A stretch of 51,975 nt of DNA. It comes from DASWHF01 sp036393295 (GTDB taxonomy: Bacteria > Pseudomonadota > Gammaproteobacteria > Acidiferrobacterales > UBA6901). The stretch is from positions 1 to 51,975 of the forward strand of contig DASWHF010000081.1 in assembly GCA_036393295.1 (NCBI GenBank), given 5' to 3'. Positions 1 through 8,288 of the stretch are shown piece by piece (the stretch's first letter is position 1; each line of letters starts with the position of its first letter). The notes under the pieces were generated by a model. The model was not told the DNA's origin. It ran no database searches and was given only the letters and a program-made list of their open reading frames with translations. Made by a program: the position numbers and the translations under genes.

Positions 1-2
1 CC

Positions 3-437
3 ATGAGCTTGTACATAAAGGAATGGCCGGACAATACCGCAACACTGATGACCGACAGCGGGCGGGTGATATGGACGTTCGCCAGCGTCGAGGATGCCGT
101 GGAAGACGGCCACGAGATCGTCGAGCGCCGTAAGGCACGCCGCGACCAGCACCGCGGCCTGACCCAACCGCGCGCCAAACAACGGAGTTACCGATGCGCC
201 GCCGCCCGGCGGCGCACTGATGCCGGTCAGCCCGCTCTCCTCAACCGGATCAGCACGCTCAAGCCCCCGTCCGGCTCGTTGCGCGCGCTGATCTCGCCGC
301 CGAACAGGCGCACGGCGCGGTCGGCGATGGCCAGCCCCAGGCCGTGGCCGCCGCTGGCGCGGTCGCGGGCCTCGCCGACGCGCACGAACGGCTCGAACAC
401 CCGTTCGAGGTCCGCCTCCGGCACGCCGGGGCCGTGA
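3..437 (+). CDS. Small hypothetical protein at window edge (C-terminal part doubtful)
   Basis: I do not recognise this protein. The first ~55 residues (starting MSLYIKEWPDN, with an acidic stretch followed by ERRKARRD) look like a genuine small soluble protein. The reading frame then runs into low-complexity Arg/Ala-rich sequence and overlaps the 3' end of the oppositely oriented sensor kinase by about 210 bases. The ATG lies two bases from the window edge, so its ribosome binding site and any upstream start cannot be seen. Possibly a real short gene whose frame has been extended by loss of its own stop codon; the downstream half probably has no function of its own. Confidence 0.4.
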   Translation: MSLYIKEWPDNTATLMTDSGRVIWTFASVEDAVEDGHEIVERRKARRDQHRGLTQPRAKQRSYRCAAARRRTDAGQPALLNRISTLKPPSGSLRALISPPNRRTARSAMASPRPWPPLARSRASPTRTNGSNTRSRSASGTPGP

Positions 438-1615
438 TCGCGCACCCGGATCACGACCCAGCCCGGCCGGCCGGCGTCGTCGGCGAGCGAGATCTCCACC
501 GCGCTGCCGGCCCCGGTGTAACGGATGGCGTTGCGCACGACGTTCTCGAGCGCGCTGTGCAGCCACAACGGGTTGGCGTTCACCGTCGCCGGATCCGGCG
601 CATCCAGCGTCACGCCGCAGCCGGCCGCCTCGGCCTCGAAACGCGCGTCGTCGACCAGGGCATGCAGCAGCTCGGTCAGGTCGACCGGCTCGGTGCTGGC
701 CGCGTCGACGCCGGCCTCCAGGCGCGACAGCGACAGCAGCCGGCCGATCAATTCGTTCAAACGTTCGATCTCGCGCTCCATGCGGTCGAGCTCCTTGCCG
801 GCGGCGCCGCGCTGGCGCGCCAGCCCGAGCGCCGCCTGCAGGCGCGCCAGCGGCGAGCGCAGCTCGTGCGAGGCGTCGCGCAGCAGCTGGCGCTGGGCGC
901 CGAACACCTTCTCCAGGCGTTCGGCCATCTGGTCGAAGGCCTGCGCCAGATCGGCGATCTCGTCGCGGCGCCGGCCGAGGGTCGGCGCGACCCGCAATGT
1001 CATATCGCCGGCCGCGAACTGGCGCGCGGCGGCGCCCAGGCGTTCGAGCGGCCGCGTCAGGTAGCGGCTCAGCAGCAGGCACACCAGCGCGCTCACCACC
1101 GCGGCGATCAGCAGCGGCGTGGCGATCACCCGCGGGCGATGGAGGATGCGGCCGAGCGTGATGCTCTGGGTGTCGGGCAGCAGGCGGTAGTCGCCGGCGC
1201 CGGCCACGCGCACGACGCTGGCGCGCGGTCGTCGCCGGCGCTCGCGTCCGTGTTCGCGCTCGCGCTCGGCCGTCTCGTGCGCCTCGTGGCGGCGCTCGCG
1301 CTCGAGACGCGCGGTCACGAACGGCGAGACCGGCCGCCCCAGCAGCTCGCGGCCCTGCGCGTCGATCAGCAGGAAGGGGATCGCCTCGCGCCGGTCCAGC
1401 TCGCGCGCCCAGCGCTCCAGGGCGTCGAGACCGCCGGCGTCGGCGACCGTCTGCGCCTGGATGCGGTAGTGCAGCAGCCGCTCGGCCGGGCGACCCTCGT
1501 CGTGGTCGGCGCGGATGCGCTCGATGTAATCGGAGGCGGCCAGCATCGCCGCCGCCGCGAACACGATCAGCGCCAGCCAGAACGACAGAAAGATCTTCCA
1601 GAACAGCCGGTGCAT
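227..1615 (-). CDS. cpxA: CpxA-like sensor histidine kinase
   Basis: Inner-membrane sensor kinase expected to phosphorylate the response regulator encoded immediately upstream. Visible architecture over 462 residues: membrane segment ~8-28, periplasmic sensor ~29-163, second membrane segment ~164-186, HAMP ~187-240, HisKA with the phospho-acceptor His250 in the motif DASHELRSPL, then a HATPase_c domain with N-box (ENVVRNAIRYT), G1 (DHGPGVP) and G2 (GHGLGLAIAD). The family assignment rests on the HAMP/HisKA sequence, on the gene order with a CpxR-like regulator, and on the CpxP/Spy-like gene nearby. Odd: the periplasmic domain contains a highly charged Arg/Glu/His stretch at ~103-131, unlike ordinary CpxA sensors. 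Five bases separate it from the regulator gene, so the two are co-transcribed. RstB-like or other OmpR-partner kinases are alternatives. Confidence 0.85.
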   Translation of the reverse strand: MHRLFWKIFLSFWLALIVFAAAAMLAASDYIERIRADHDEGRPAERLLHYRIQAQTVADAGGLDALERWARELDRREAIPFLLIDAQGRELLGRPVSPFVTARLERERRHEAHETAEREREHGRERRRRPRASVVRVAGAGDYRLLPDTQSITLGRILHRPRVIATPLLIAAVVSALVCLLLSRYLTRPLERLGAAARQFAAGDMTLRVAPTLGRRRDEIADLAQAFDQMAERLEKVFGAQRQLLRDASHELRSPLARLQAALGLARQRGAAGKELDRMEREIERLNELIGRLLSLSRLEAGVDAASTEPVDLTELLHALVDDARFEAEAAGCGVTLDAPDPATVNANPLWLHSALENVVRNAIRYTGAGSAVEISLADDAGRPGWVVIRVRDHGPGVPEADLERVFEPFVRVGEARDRASGGHGLGLAIADRAVRLFGGEISARNEPDGGLSVLIRLRRAG

Positions 1616-1620
1616 GTCGA

Positions 1621-2319
1621 TCAGCTCCGCGTGTAGAGATAGCCGACGCCGCGCACGGTCTTGATGCGCTCGCGCCCGTCCGGCGCCGGGCCGAGCTTGC
1701 GGCGCAGGCTGCTGACGTGCATGTCGAGGCTGCGATCGAAGCGGCCGAGCTTGCGGCCGAGCGCGTGCTCGGAGAGCGCCTGCTTCGGCACCACCTTGCC
1801 GGCCTCGCGCAGCAGCGCCTCGAGAACGCTGAACTCGGTGCTGGTGAGCGCAAGCGGTGCGCCACCGCGCGTGGCGCTGCGCGAGCCGCCGTGCACCACC
1901 AGGTCGTCGACCGCGAGCGGCTGCGGAGCCGCGCCGGGCGCGCCGGCCTCGGCCGGCGCCTCGACGCGCCGCAGGATGGCGCGGATGCGCGCCGCCAGCA
2001 CCCGCGGATTGCAGGGCTTGGCCAGGTAATCGTCGGCGCCGAGCTCCAGCCCGATGATGCTGTCGACGTCCTCGCCGCGCGCGGTCAGCATCAGCACCGG
2101 CAGCAGCGAGCGGGCGCGCAGCTCGCGCAGCACCTCGAAACCGTTGCGCTTGGGCATCATCACATCCAGCACCAGCAGGTCATAGTCGCCGGCGGCCGCC
2201 ATGCGCAGCGCCGCCTCACCGTCGTGCGCGACATCCACGGTGAACCCCTCGCCGTCGAGATAGTCCACCAGCATCTCGCTCAGCTCGGCGTCATCGTCGG
2301 CCAGCAGGATATGGGCCAT
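1621..2319 (-). CDS. cpxR: CpxR-like OmpR-family response regulator
   Basis: Two-domain transcription factor of 232 residues. The receiver domain (~1-120) shows the acidic pocket ADDD at 7-10, the phospho-acceptor Asp52 in LLVLDVMMPKRNG and the conserved Lys in DYLAKPCNP. The C-terminal winged helix (~135-230) carries the OmpR-type LTSTEFSVLEALL and RGVGYLY motifs. It is the partner of the kinase immediately downstream and lies after the RND pump gene on the same strand (21-bp gap). A perfect CpxR-type box (two GTAAA half sites, 10-bp period) lies upstream of this operon and of the divergent spy-like gene, which supports a Cpx identity and autoregulation. CpxR function is inferred, not demonstrated. 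Confidence 0.88.
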   Translation of the reverse strand: MAHILLADDDAELSEMLVDYLDGEGFTVDVAHDGEAALRMAAAGDYDLLVLDVMMPKRNGFEVLRELRARSLLPVLMLTARGEDVDSIIGLELGADDYLAKPCNPRVLAARIRAILRRVEAPAEAGAPGAAPQPLAVDDLVVHGGSRSATRGGAPLALTSTEFSVLEALLREAGKVVPKQALSEHALGRKLGRFDRSLDMHVSSLRRKLGPAPDGRERIKTVRGVGYLYTRS

Positions 2320-2340
2320 GCGCGCTCCCCGGTCCGGGTG

Positions 2341-5300
2341 CTAGACAGCTTCATTGGAGGCCTCGGCGATCTCGTGCCGGCGCCGCTCCACCGCGCCGCG
2401 GTCGCGCTCGAAGCGCGCCAGCAGCTCGTACACGCAGGGCACGACGAACAGCGTGAGCAGCGTCGAGACGAATATTCCGCCGATCACCGCGATCGCCATG
2501 GGCGCGCGCAGCTCGGCGCCGGGGCCGAGCGACAGCGCCAGCGGCGTGGCGGCGGCGATGGTGGCGGCCGAGGTCATCAGGATCGGCCGCAGCCGGATCG
2601 GGCAGGCCTCGAGCAGCGCGTCGCGCACCGTGACGCCGCCGCGGTCGCGCACCTGGTTGGTGAAGTCCACCAGCAGGATCGAGTTCTTCTTGGCGATGCC
2701 CATCAGCAGGATCAGGCCGATGAAGCTGAAGATGTTGACAGAGTTCCCGGTGAGCAGCAGCACCAGCAGCGCGCCGGACATGCTGAACGGCAGCGCCATC
2801 AGCACCGTGAACGGGTGCACGAAGCTGTTGAACTGCGAGGCCAGCACCATGTAGGCCACGATGATGCCCAGCACCAGCACGAACCACAGGTCGGCGAACG
2901 ATTCCTGGAACGACTGCGAGCCGCCGACCAGGCGTACCCGGTATTCCGGCGGCAGCACCTCGCGCGCGATCTGCTGCGCCCGCGCCAGCGCGTCCTGCTG
3001 TGACTGGCCGGCCGCGACGTTGGCGAAGATTTTGATCGAGCGCTCGCGGTCGTGGCGGTTGATCTGCGCCAGCGCCCGGTCCTCGCGCACCTGCACCACC
3101 TCCGACAGCGGAATCAGCTCGCCGCGGTTGTTGCGCACGTACAGGCGCCTGAGCTGGTCGATGCGGTCCATGTCCTGCTCGCGCAGGCGCACGCGCACGT
3201 CGTAGCGATGCCCCTCGGAGGAGTACTGGCCGGCAATCACGCCGCCGACCAGGGCGTTGACCGTCTGCGAGATCGCCTGGATGCTGACGCCGCGCTCGGC
3301 GGCGCGCTCGCGGTCCGGGATGATCTGGATCTCCGGCTTGCCGAGCAGGTAATCGCTGTCGGTGTCGGTCACGAGGCCGGTGGCGTTGAGCCGCTCGATG
3401 ATGGTCTCGGAGTATTCGACGAGCTTGTCCCAGTTGCGGCCCTGCACGGCGAGCTCCACCGGAAATCCGCGCGAGGCAGTGAAGCCGCGCTGCGACATGT
3501 CCTGGATGGAGACCTTGAGGTCCATCGCACGCACGGCCTTGCGCACAACGCCCATCAGCTCCTGCTGGGACAACTCGCGGCCGAACTCCGGATCGACGCC
3601 GCGGCCGCCCTTCGGGTGCATGCTGACGAAGATGTTCGCCAGGTTGGACTGCCCGCCGCTGCCGAAGCCGCCGACCGCGACCAGGTAGTGGCGGATCTCG
3701 GGGCGCGAGGTGAGAAATTTCTCGACCTCGCGCACCCGGCCGTCGGTGTAGTCGAGCGATGAATCCACCGGCGTCTGGATGCGCATGACGAAGGTGCTCT
3801 GATCCTGCACCGGCATGAATTCCTTGTTGATGAACTGGTACGAGGTCAGCGACGCGGCGAAGAACGCCAGCGAACCGAGGATGACCGTCCACGGATGGCG
3901 CAGCGCGCCACCCAGCAGCCGCCGGTACAGCGCCGCCAGAACGCGGAACACCGCATCGGCCGCGCGGCCGATGCGGGTGCTGCGGCTGCCGGCCTCGACG
4001 AACTGCGAGGCGCGCATCGGCGTCAGCGTCAGCGCCTCCAGCAGCGACAGCAGCACCGCCACCGTCATGGTGATGCCGAACTGGAAGAAGAACTCGCCGA
4101 TCACGCCGCTCATGAACGCCACCGGCAGGAAGATCGCCACCACCGCCAGCGTCGCCGCCAGCGCCGCGAAGGTGATCTGGCGCGCGCCCTTGAGCGCCGC
4201 CTCCACGCGGTTCTCGCCCTGCTCGCGGTGGCGTACGATGTTCTCCAGCACCATGATGGCGTCGTCCACCACGATGCCGATGGCGAGGCTCAGGCCCAGC
4301 AGCGTGAAGGTATTGAGCGTGAAGCCGAAGAAATACAGCACGATGAAGGTGCCGATGATCGAGGTCGGTATGGCGAGAATGACGTTGAGGGTCGCGGTCC
4401 AGCTGCCGAGGAACAACCAGCACACCAGGGCCGTCACCAGCGCCGACACCACCAGCATGAACTTGAACTCGTCCACCGATTCCTCGATGAACTTGGTGGT
4501 GTCGAAATTGATGTCGATCTTCATGCCTTCCGGCAACTGCTGCGCTACCTCGGCCATGCGCTGCTTGACGCCGCGCGTGACCTCGACGGCGTTCGAGCCG
4601 CGCTGCTTGCGGATGCCGATGCCGACCGCGCGCTCGCCGTTGGCGCGCGAGATGCGGCGGATGTCGTCCAGGCCGTCCTCGACCTCGGCCACCTGCTTGA
4701 GCGCGATGCGGGTGTACACCGGTTCGCCGCCGCGCCGGTTGATGACGATGCGCTCGAACTCCCCGGCGGTGCGGGCCTCGCCGAGCGTGCGCACGTCGTA
4801 TTCCTTCTGCCCGGTGGTGATCTGGCCGGCGGGCAGCTCCGAGTGCTCGGCGTCGATGGCGTTCAATACGTCGGTTACCGCCAGCTCGTAGCGGGCGAGC
4901 GCCGCGCCCGAGACCCAGACGCGCAGGTTGGGATCGACGTAGCCGCCGAGCGTGATCTCGCCGACGCCGGTCACCGACGAGAACCGGTCCTTGAGGGAGT
5001 CCTTCACGTAGCGCATCAACTCGCGCACCGAGTGCCGGTCGCTGGTGACCGACATCCACATGATCGGCTGGTCCTCGGGGTTGGTCTTGCTGATCACCGG
5101 CGGCTCGATGTCGGCCGGCAGCCGACGCTGCGCGGTTGCGACCTTGTTCTGCACCTCCTGCAGGGCGTCCGAGATGTCTCGCTTCAGGTCGAATTCGACG
5201 CTGATACTGGCCTGGGCATAGCGCGCGGTGGAGGTCACGCTGCGCACGCCCTCGACGGTCATGATCGAGTCCTCGATGATATCCACCACGTTGGTCTCGA

Positions 5301-5475
5301 TCACCTCGGGCGCGGCGCCGGGATACTCCACGCGCACAGAGACCACCGGGAAATCCACGTCGGGCAACTGGCTGATGCCCATGCGCGAGGCCGAGAGGCC
5401 GCCGAACAGGATCAATCCCGCCATCAGCATCCAGGCGAAGACCGGGCGGCGGATGGAGATCTCGGGCAGGATCAT
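2341..5475 (-). CDS. RND (HAE1-type) efflux pump inner-membrane permease
   Basis: Proton-driven multidrug-type RND transporter of 1044 residues, the usual length for AcrB/MdtC-type pumps. The N-terminus (ISIRRPVFAWML) opens TM1. Two large periplasmic loops and a TM4 motif GIVVDDAIMVLEN place the proton-relay aspartates at 404-405, matching AcrB Asp407/408. TM10 carries LMGIAKKNSILLVDF with the relay lysine. It would form the inner-membrane part of a tripartite pump with the TolC-like protein encoded immediately upstream (4-bp overlap of start and stop). No periplasmic adaptor gene is present between or beside the two, although AcrB/MdtC-type pumps normally need one. Substrate is not predictable. 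The operon order tolC, pump, regulator, kinase implies Cpx-type stress control. Confidence 0.92.
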   Translation of the reverse strand: MILPEISIRRPVFAWMLMAGLILFGGLSASRMGISQLPDVDFPVVSVRVEYPGAAPEVIETNVVDIIEDSIMTVEGVRSVTSTARYAQASISVEFDLKRDISDALQEVQNKVATAQRRLPADIEPPVISKTNPEDQPIMWMSVTSDRHSVRELMRYVKDSLKDRFSSVTGVGEITLGGYVDPNLRVWVSGAALARYELAVTDVLNAIDAEHSELPAGQITTGQKEYDVRTLGEARTAGEFERIVINRRGGEPVYTRIALKQVAEVEDGLDDIRRISRANGERAVGIGIRKQRGSNAVEVTRGVKQRMAEVAQQLPEGMKIDINFDTTKFIEESVDEFKFMLVVSALVTALVCWLFLGSWTATLNVILAIPTSIIGTFIVLYFFGFTLNTFTLLGLSLAIGIVVDDAIMVLENIVRHREQGENRVEAALKGARQITFAALAATLAVVAIFLPVAFMSGVIGEFFFQFGITMTVAVLLSLLEALTLTPMRASQFVEAGSRSTRIGRAADAVFRVLAALYRRLLGGALRHPWTVILGSLAFFAASLTSYQFINKEFMPVQDQSTFVMRIQTPVDSSLDYTDGRVREVEKFLTSRPEIRHYLVAVGGFGSGGQSNLANIFVSMHPKGGRGVDPEFGRELSQQELMGVVRKAVRAMDLKVSIQDMSQRGFTASRGFPVELAVQGRNWDKLVEYSETIIERLNATGLVTDTDSDYLLGKPEIQIIPDRERAAERGVSIQAISQTVNALVGGVIAGQYSSEGHRYDVRVRLREQDMDRIDQLRRLYVRNNRGELIPLSEVVQVREDRALAQINRHDRERSIKIFANVAAGQSQQDALARAQQIAREVLPPEYRVRLVGGSQSFQESFADLWFVLVLGIIVAYMVLASQFNSFVHPFTVLMALPFSMSGALLVLLLTGNSVNIFSFIGLILLMGIAKKNSILLVDFTNQVRDRGGVTVRDALLEACPIRLRPILMTSAATIAAATPLALSLGPGAELRAPMAIAVIGGIFVSTLLTLFVVPCVYELLARFERDRGAVERRRHEIAEASNEAV

Positions 5476-6761
5476 GGCGCGGCATCCGCGACGGGGCGGT
5501 ACACGGCCGCCGTCTGCAATCGCAGGAAATTGAGCTTGGCCGCGAAGCGTGCCCGGTCCAGGGCGCGCTCGTTCTCCTGGAAGTCGGTCAGCGCCTGCAG
5601 CACGTCGAGGTTGGTCACCAACCCCAAGCGATAATCGCGGCGCTGGGCCTCGTAATTGCGGCGCGCGGCCTCGGTCGCCCTCTCCAGGGCGCCGAGCTGC
5701 GTGCGATCGAGCGCCGCGACCTGATGGGCGGCGCGGATCTCCTGTTCGGCCTGGCGGCGCGCCTGGCTCGCAGCCAGCTCGGCCTGGGTGCTCTGCGACA
5801 TCGCCTCGCGCACCAGGGACTGCGTGGCGCCGCCGGCGTAGAGCGGCACGGTCAGCGCGAGCTGCACGTCCCAGTCGACGTTCTCGAGATTGCCCGAGCG
5901 CTTCAAATAGTGATTGGCGTTGAGATCGAGCGACGGCAGATGCGCGCCCTTCGCCACGGCGACGTTCTCCTCCGCCGCGGCCAGGCGCTGCTGCGCCGCC
6001 TGCACGTCTGGACGCAGCGGGATGCGCGCGAGATAGTCGTCGAGCGGCGCCAGATTCGCCGACAGCGGCTCGGTGTCGGTGAGCGGCGTGGCGGCGTCCA
6101 GCCCGCTCAGGAAGGCGAGGGCCTCGCGCGCGGCGGCGAGCTGGGCGCGCAGCTGCTCGACCTGGGCATTGAGCGTGCTCACGGCGCTCTGCACCGTCAG
6201 CACCTCGCCGACGCGCGAGCGGCCGATGCGGATCCGCTCCTCGAGCTCGCGCTGGCGCTGGCGGTTGAGCCCGATCTGCTCATCGAGGTTCTTCAGGTCC
6301 TGCTCGAGCGACAGCACCTCGTAGAAATTCTGCGCGACGTCCTGGAACAGCTGCAGCCGCGCGTTGCGGTACTCGGCGCCCTGGGCGTCGACCAGCGCCT
6401 GGGTCTGGCGCAGCGCGGCGAACTCGCGGAAGCCGCGGAACAGCGGCTGCGTGGCGGCCAGGCGCGCGTTCGGCTGGCGGGTCGGGGTGATCGTGGTGTT
6501 GATGGCGCCGCTCTCCTGCCAGGTGTAGGTGGCGATCCCGCTCAGCGTCGGGCGCAGCGCGGCGCCGGCTTGGCGGTAGCGTTCCTCGGCCTGATGGATC
6601 AGCTCGCTCTGGCTCGCGATCGCCTCGCTGCGGCGCAATGCCTGCGCGAAGTAATCCTCCAGGGTCAGGGCCTCGGCGGCGCCTGCCGGGCCGACGGCCA
6701 TCGACAGGCCGATCGCCAGCACCTGCGCGCCCCGCCCCGCCGATGCGATTGACCGTCTCAC
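5472..6761 (-). CDS. TolC-family outer-membrane efflux channel
   Basis: Outer-membrane factor of the TolC family, about 429 residues from a GTG start. The GTG at 6761-6759 is chosen because GGAG lies 10 bases upstream and because it gives a normal signal peptide ending near GPAGAAEA; the upstream ATG of the same frame would place about 28 odd residues before it. The mature protein shows the two OEP repeats of TolC: long alpha-helical, Ala/Gln/Glu/Arg-rich segments with heptads, separated by strands such as NARLAATQPLF and LDLNANHYL, and ends with LNFLRLQTA. It is the first gene of the efflux/two-component operon, and its promoter region is shared with the divergent spy-like gene and contains the CpxR box. 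Confidence 0.88.
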   Translation of the reverse strand: MRRSIASAGRGAQVLAIGLSMAVGPAGAAEALTLEDYFAQALRRSEAIASQSELIHQAEERYRQAGAALRPTLSGIATYTWQESGAINTTITPTRQPNARLAATQPLFRGFREFAALRQTQALVDAQGAEYRNARLQLFQDVAQNFYEVLSLEQDLKNLDEQIGLNRQRQRELEERIRIGRSRVGEVLTVQSAVSTLNAQVEQLRAQLAAAREALAFLSGLDAATPLTDTEPLSANLAPLDDYLARIPLRPDVQAAQQRLAAAEENVAVAKGAHLPSLDLNANHYLKRSGNLENVDWDVQLALTVPLYAGGATQSLVREAMSQSTQAELAASQARRQAEQEIRAAHQVAALDRTQLGALERATEAARRNYEAQRRDYRLGLVTNLDVLQALTDFQENERALDRARFAAKLNFLRLQTAAVYRPVADAAP

Positions 6762-6865
6762 AATGCCTGATCTCCAGCGCCAATGGTACCCGCGCCGGAC
6801 GATGCGGCGCTCCCGCGGCAGATAGTGCCAAAACCCCCTGTCCAAATACAGGCCGGCGGTCCGCC

Positions 6866-6880
6866 TTTACACAACTTTAC
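6866..6880. promoter_or_regulatory. CpxR box between divergent tolC-like operon and spy-like gene
   Basis: On the minus strand this reads GTAAAGTTGTGTAAA, an exact match to the CpxR consensus GTAAA-N5-GTAAA. A third TTTAC half site lies at 6897-6901, 21 bp from the second. The box is ~105 bp upstream of the tolC-like GTG and ~94 bp upstream of the spy-like ATG, suited to control both. A TAGGAT hexamer at 6914-6919 could be the -10 of the spy-like gene; it has no good -35, as expected for an activated promoter. Confidence 0.8.
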
Positions 6881-6973
6881 CCGGCCGACACCCTTCTTTA
6901 CGCGGCACGCGGCTAGGATGCGATCACCGTGTGGATGCACGGCAGCGACCCAACAGCCATGAGGAGCAGATCC

Positions 6974-7462
6974 ATGAAACGCCTGACCAAGACCCTGATT
7001 GCCGGCAGCCTCGCCGCCGGCGCCCTGACGCTCGGCGCCACCCAGTGGGCGCTCGCCTCACCCGGCGAACGCGGCGACTGTTACGGCGGCCACCACGCAC
7101 ACAAGATGTACCGCGACGGCGGTGACGAGCGGCACCTGGAGCGCATGACCGACCGGCTCGGACTGAACGACGCGCAACGCGCCGCCGTGCGCACCGCGTT
7201 GGACCAGTCGCGGCCGCAGTTGCGCGAGATCCAGGACAAGCTGCGCGCCAACCGCCAGGCGTTGCGCGACCTGACCGCGGCCGACACGCTCGACGAGAAC
7301 CGGGTGCGTCAGCTCGCCCAGGAACAGGGGCAGCTGCATGCCGAGATGATCGTGCAGCGCACCCGGGTTCGCAGCGAGATCCACAAGGTCCTGACGCCGG
7401 AACAGCGCGAGCGGATGCATGAGCGCCGCGGCAAGTTCGCGCAGGAGAAGGGGCGCAGCTGA
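6974..7462 (+). CDS. CpxP/Spy-family periplasmic stress chaperone
   Basis: Periplasmic helical protein of the CpxP/Spy/ZraP superfamily, 162 residues from the ATG at 6974. This start has GAGGAG 8 bases upstream and begins a signal peptide (MKRLTKTLIAGSLAAGAL...) cleaved near ALA-SPGE; an ATG 45 bases upstream in the same frame gives an implausible leader. Both LTxxQ-type motifs are visible: LGLNDAQ in the first half and LTPEQRE near the C-terminus. The mature N-terminus is His-rich (GGHHAHKMYRD), hinting at metal binding as in ZraP. In the Cpx system such proteins dampen the sensor kinase or act as chaperones; the shared CpxR box supports this. A following hairpin ends the transcript. Confidence 0.82.
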   Translation: MKRLTKTLIAGSLAAGALTLGATQWALASPGERGDCYGGHHAHKMYRDGGDERHLERMTDRLGLNDAQRAAVRTALDQSRPQLREIQDKLRANRQALRDLTAADTLDENRVRQLAQEQGQLHAEMIVQRTRVRSEIHKVLTPEQRERMHERRGKFAQEKGRS

Positions 7463-7467
7463 GGCCG

Positions 7468-7514
7468 ACCGAAACCGGCGACCGGCACATGCCGGCCGCC
7501 GGTTTCGGCTTTCC
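7468..7514 (+). terminator. Terminator hairpin after the spy-like gene
   Basis: Arms CCGAAACCGGCG and CGCCGGTTTCGG pair perfectly, with a further small CCGG/CCGG stem in the loop, followed by CTTTCC. It begins 6 bases after the stop codon. The T-run is weak but the stem is long and GC-rich. Confidence 0.65.
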
Positions 7515-7548
7515 ATATCCGACGTTACTATATATAGGATAGGACGGT

Positions 7549-8127
7549 ATGAATTTCGTCAATAGCGCGACGCGCTACGGCTGGGTGTCGATCGTCAACC
7601 ACTGGGCCACGGCCGTGCTGTTCATCGGGCTCATCGGTCTCGGCCTGGTGATGGACGAACTGCCCAAGGGTACGATCCGGCTCACCGTCACCGACCTGCA
7701 CAAGAGCCTCGGCGTGCTGGCGTTCGCCTTGGTCGCGCTGCGTATCGCCTGGAACACGGTCGATCGCCGGCCGGATGCGCTGCCGGCCCATGCCGGTTGG
7801 GAGCGGATGCTGGCGCGCGGGGTGCGGCTGGCGCTGTGGACCGGCCTCATCGGGCTGCCGCTGTCCGGCTGGATCCTGTCGGCGGCCGGCGGCCACGAAG
7901 TGTCGTTCTTCGGGCTGTTCACCCTGCCGGCGCCGGTGGGCGAAAACCACGGGCTGCACGAGGCCGCCGAGGAGACGCACGAGCTGCTCGGCAACCTGCT
8001 GATCGCGGCCGTCGCCCTGCACGCCGTTGGCGCGCTCAAGCACCACTTCCTGGACCGCGACGACACCCTGGCGCGCATACTGCCGGCGCGATCGCGCCCG
8101 AAATCGCGGACGTCGTCTCTGCAGTAG
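7549..8127 (+). CDS. Cytochrome b561 family di-haem membrane protein
   Basis: Four-helix integral membrane cytochrome of 192 residues, of the bacterial b561 (YodB/CybB) type, which moves electrons between the quinone pool and periplasmic acceptors. The haem-ligand pattern is complete: His18 in the first helix (VNHW), His51 (DLHKSLG), His144 (ETHELLG) and His158 (ALHAVGALKHHF). The family signature HKSLGVL and the GALKHHF(L)DRDDTL ending are both present. The ATG follows AGGA by about 7 bases in an AT-rich leader (TATATAGGATAGGA). The basic tail after residue 178 is not conserved. No dedicated redox partner is adjacent, although the next gene encodes a periplasmic dehydrogenase-like protein. 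Confidence 0.9.
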   Translation: MNFVNSATRYGWVSIVNHWATAVLFIGLIGLGLVMDELPKGTIRLTVTDLHKSLGVLAFALVALRIAWNTVDRRPDALPAHAGWERMLARGVRLALWTGLIGLPLSGWILSAAGGHEVSFFGLFTLPAPVGENHGLHEAAEETHELLGNLLIAAVALHAVGALKHHFLDRDDTLARILPARSRPKSRTSSLQ

Positions 8128-8288
8128 GCCGCGAATATCCGGAACCCGCCGGCCGGGCCCAGCCGTTCGATCCGCCCGCAAGGACCGGGCATCTGCCGGC
8201 CGGTGAACGGGGCTTCCCCGTTGAGGCCATTGGAGTACGCTGGTCGGGTCGAATCGAGACCCCGCGAGGGATTGCGGAACGAGAAGCG

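Noticed and set aside
2351..5485. A 1044-codon frame beside the RND pump on the same strand
   Set aside because: It is the shifted-frame shadow of the pump: Arg/Gly/His/Pro-rich low-complexity sequence with no family match.
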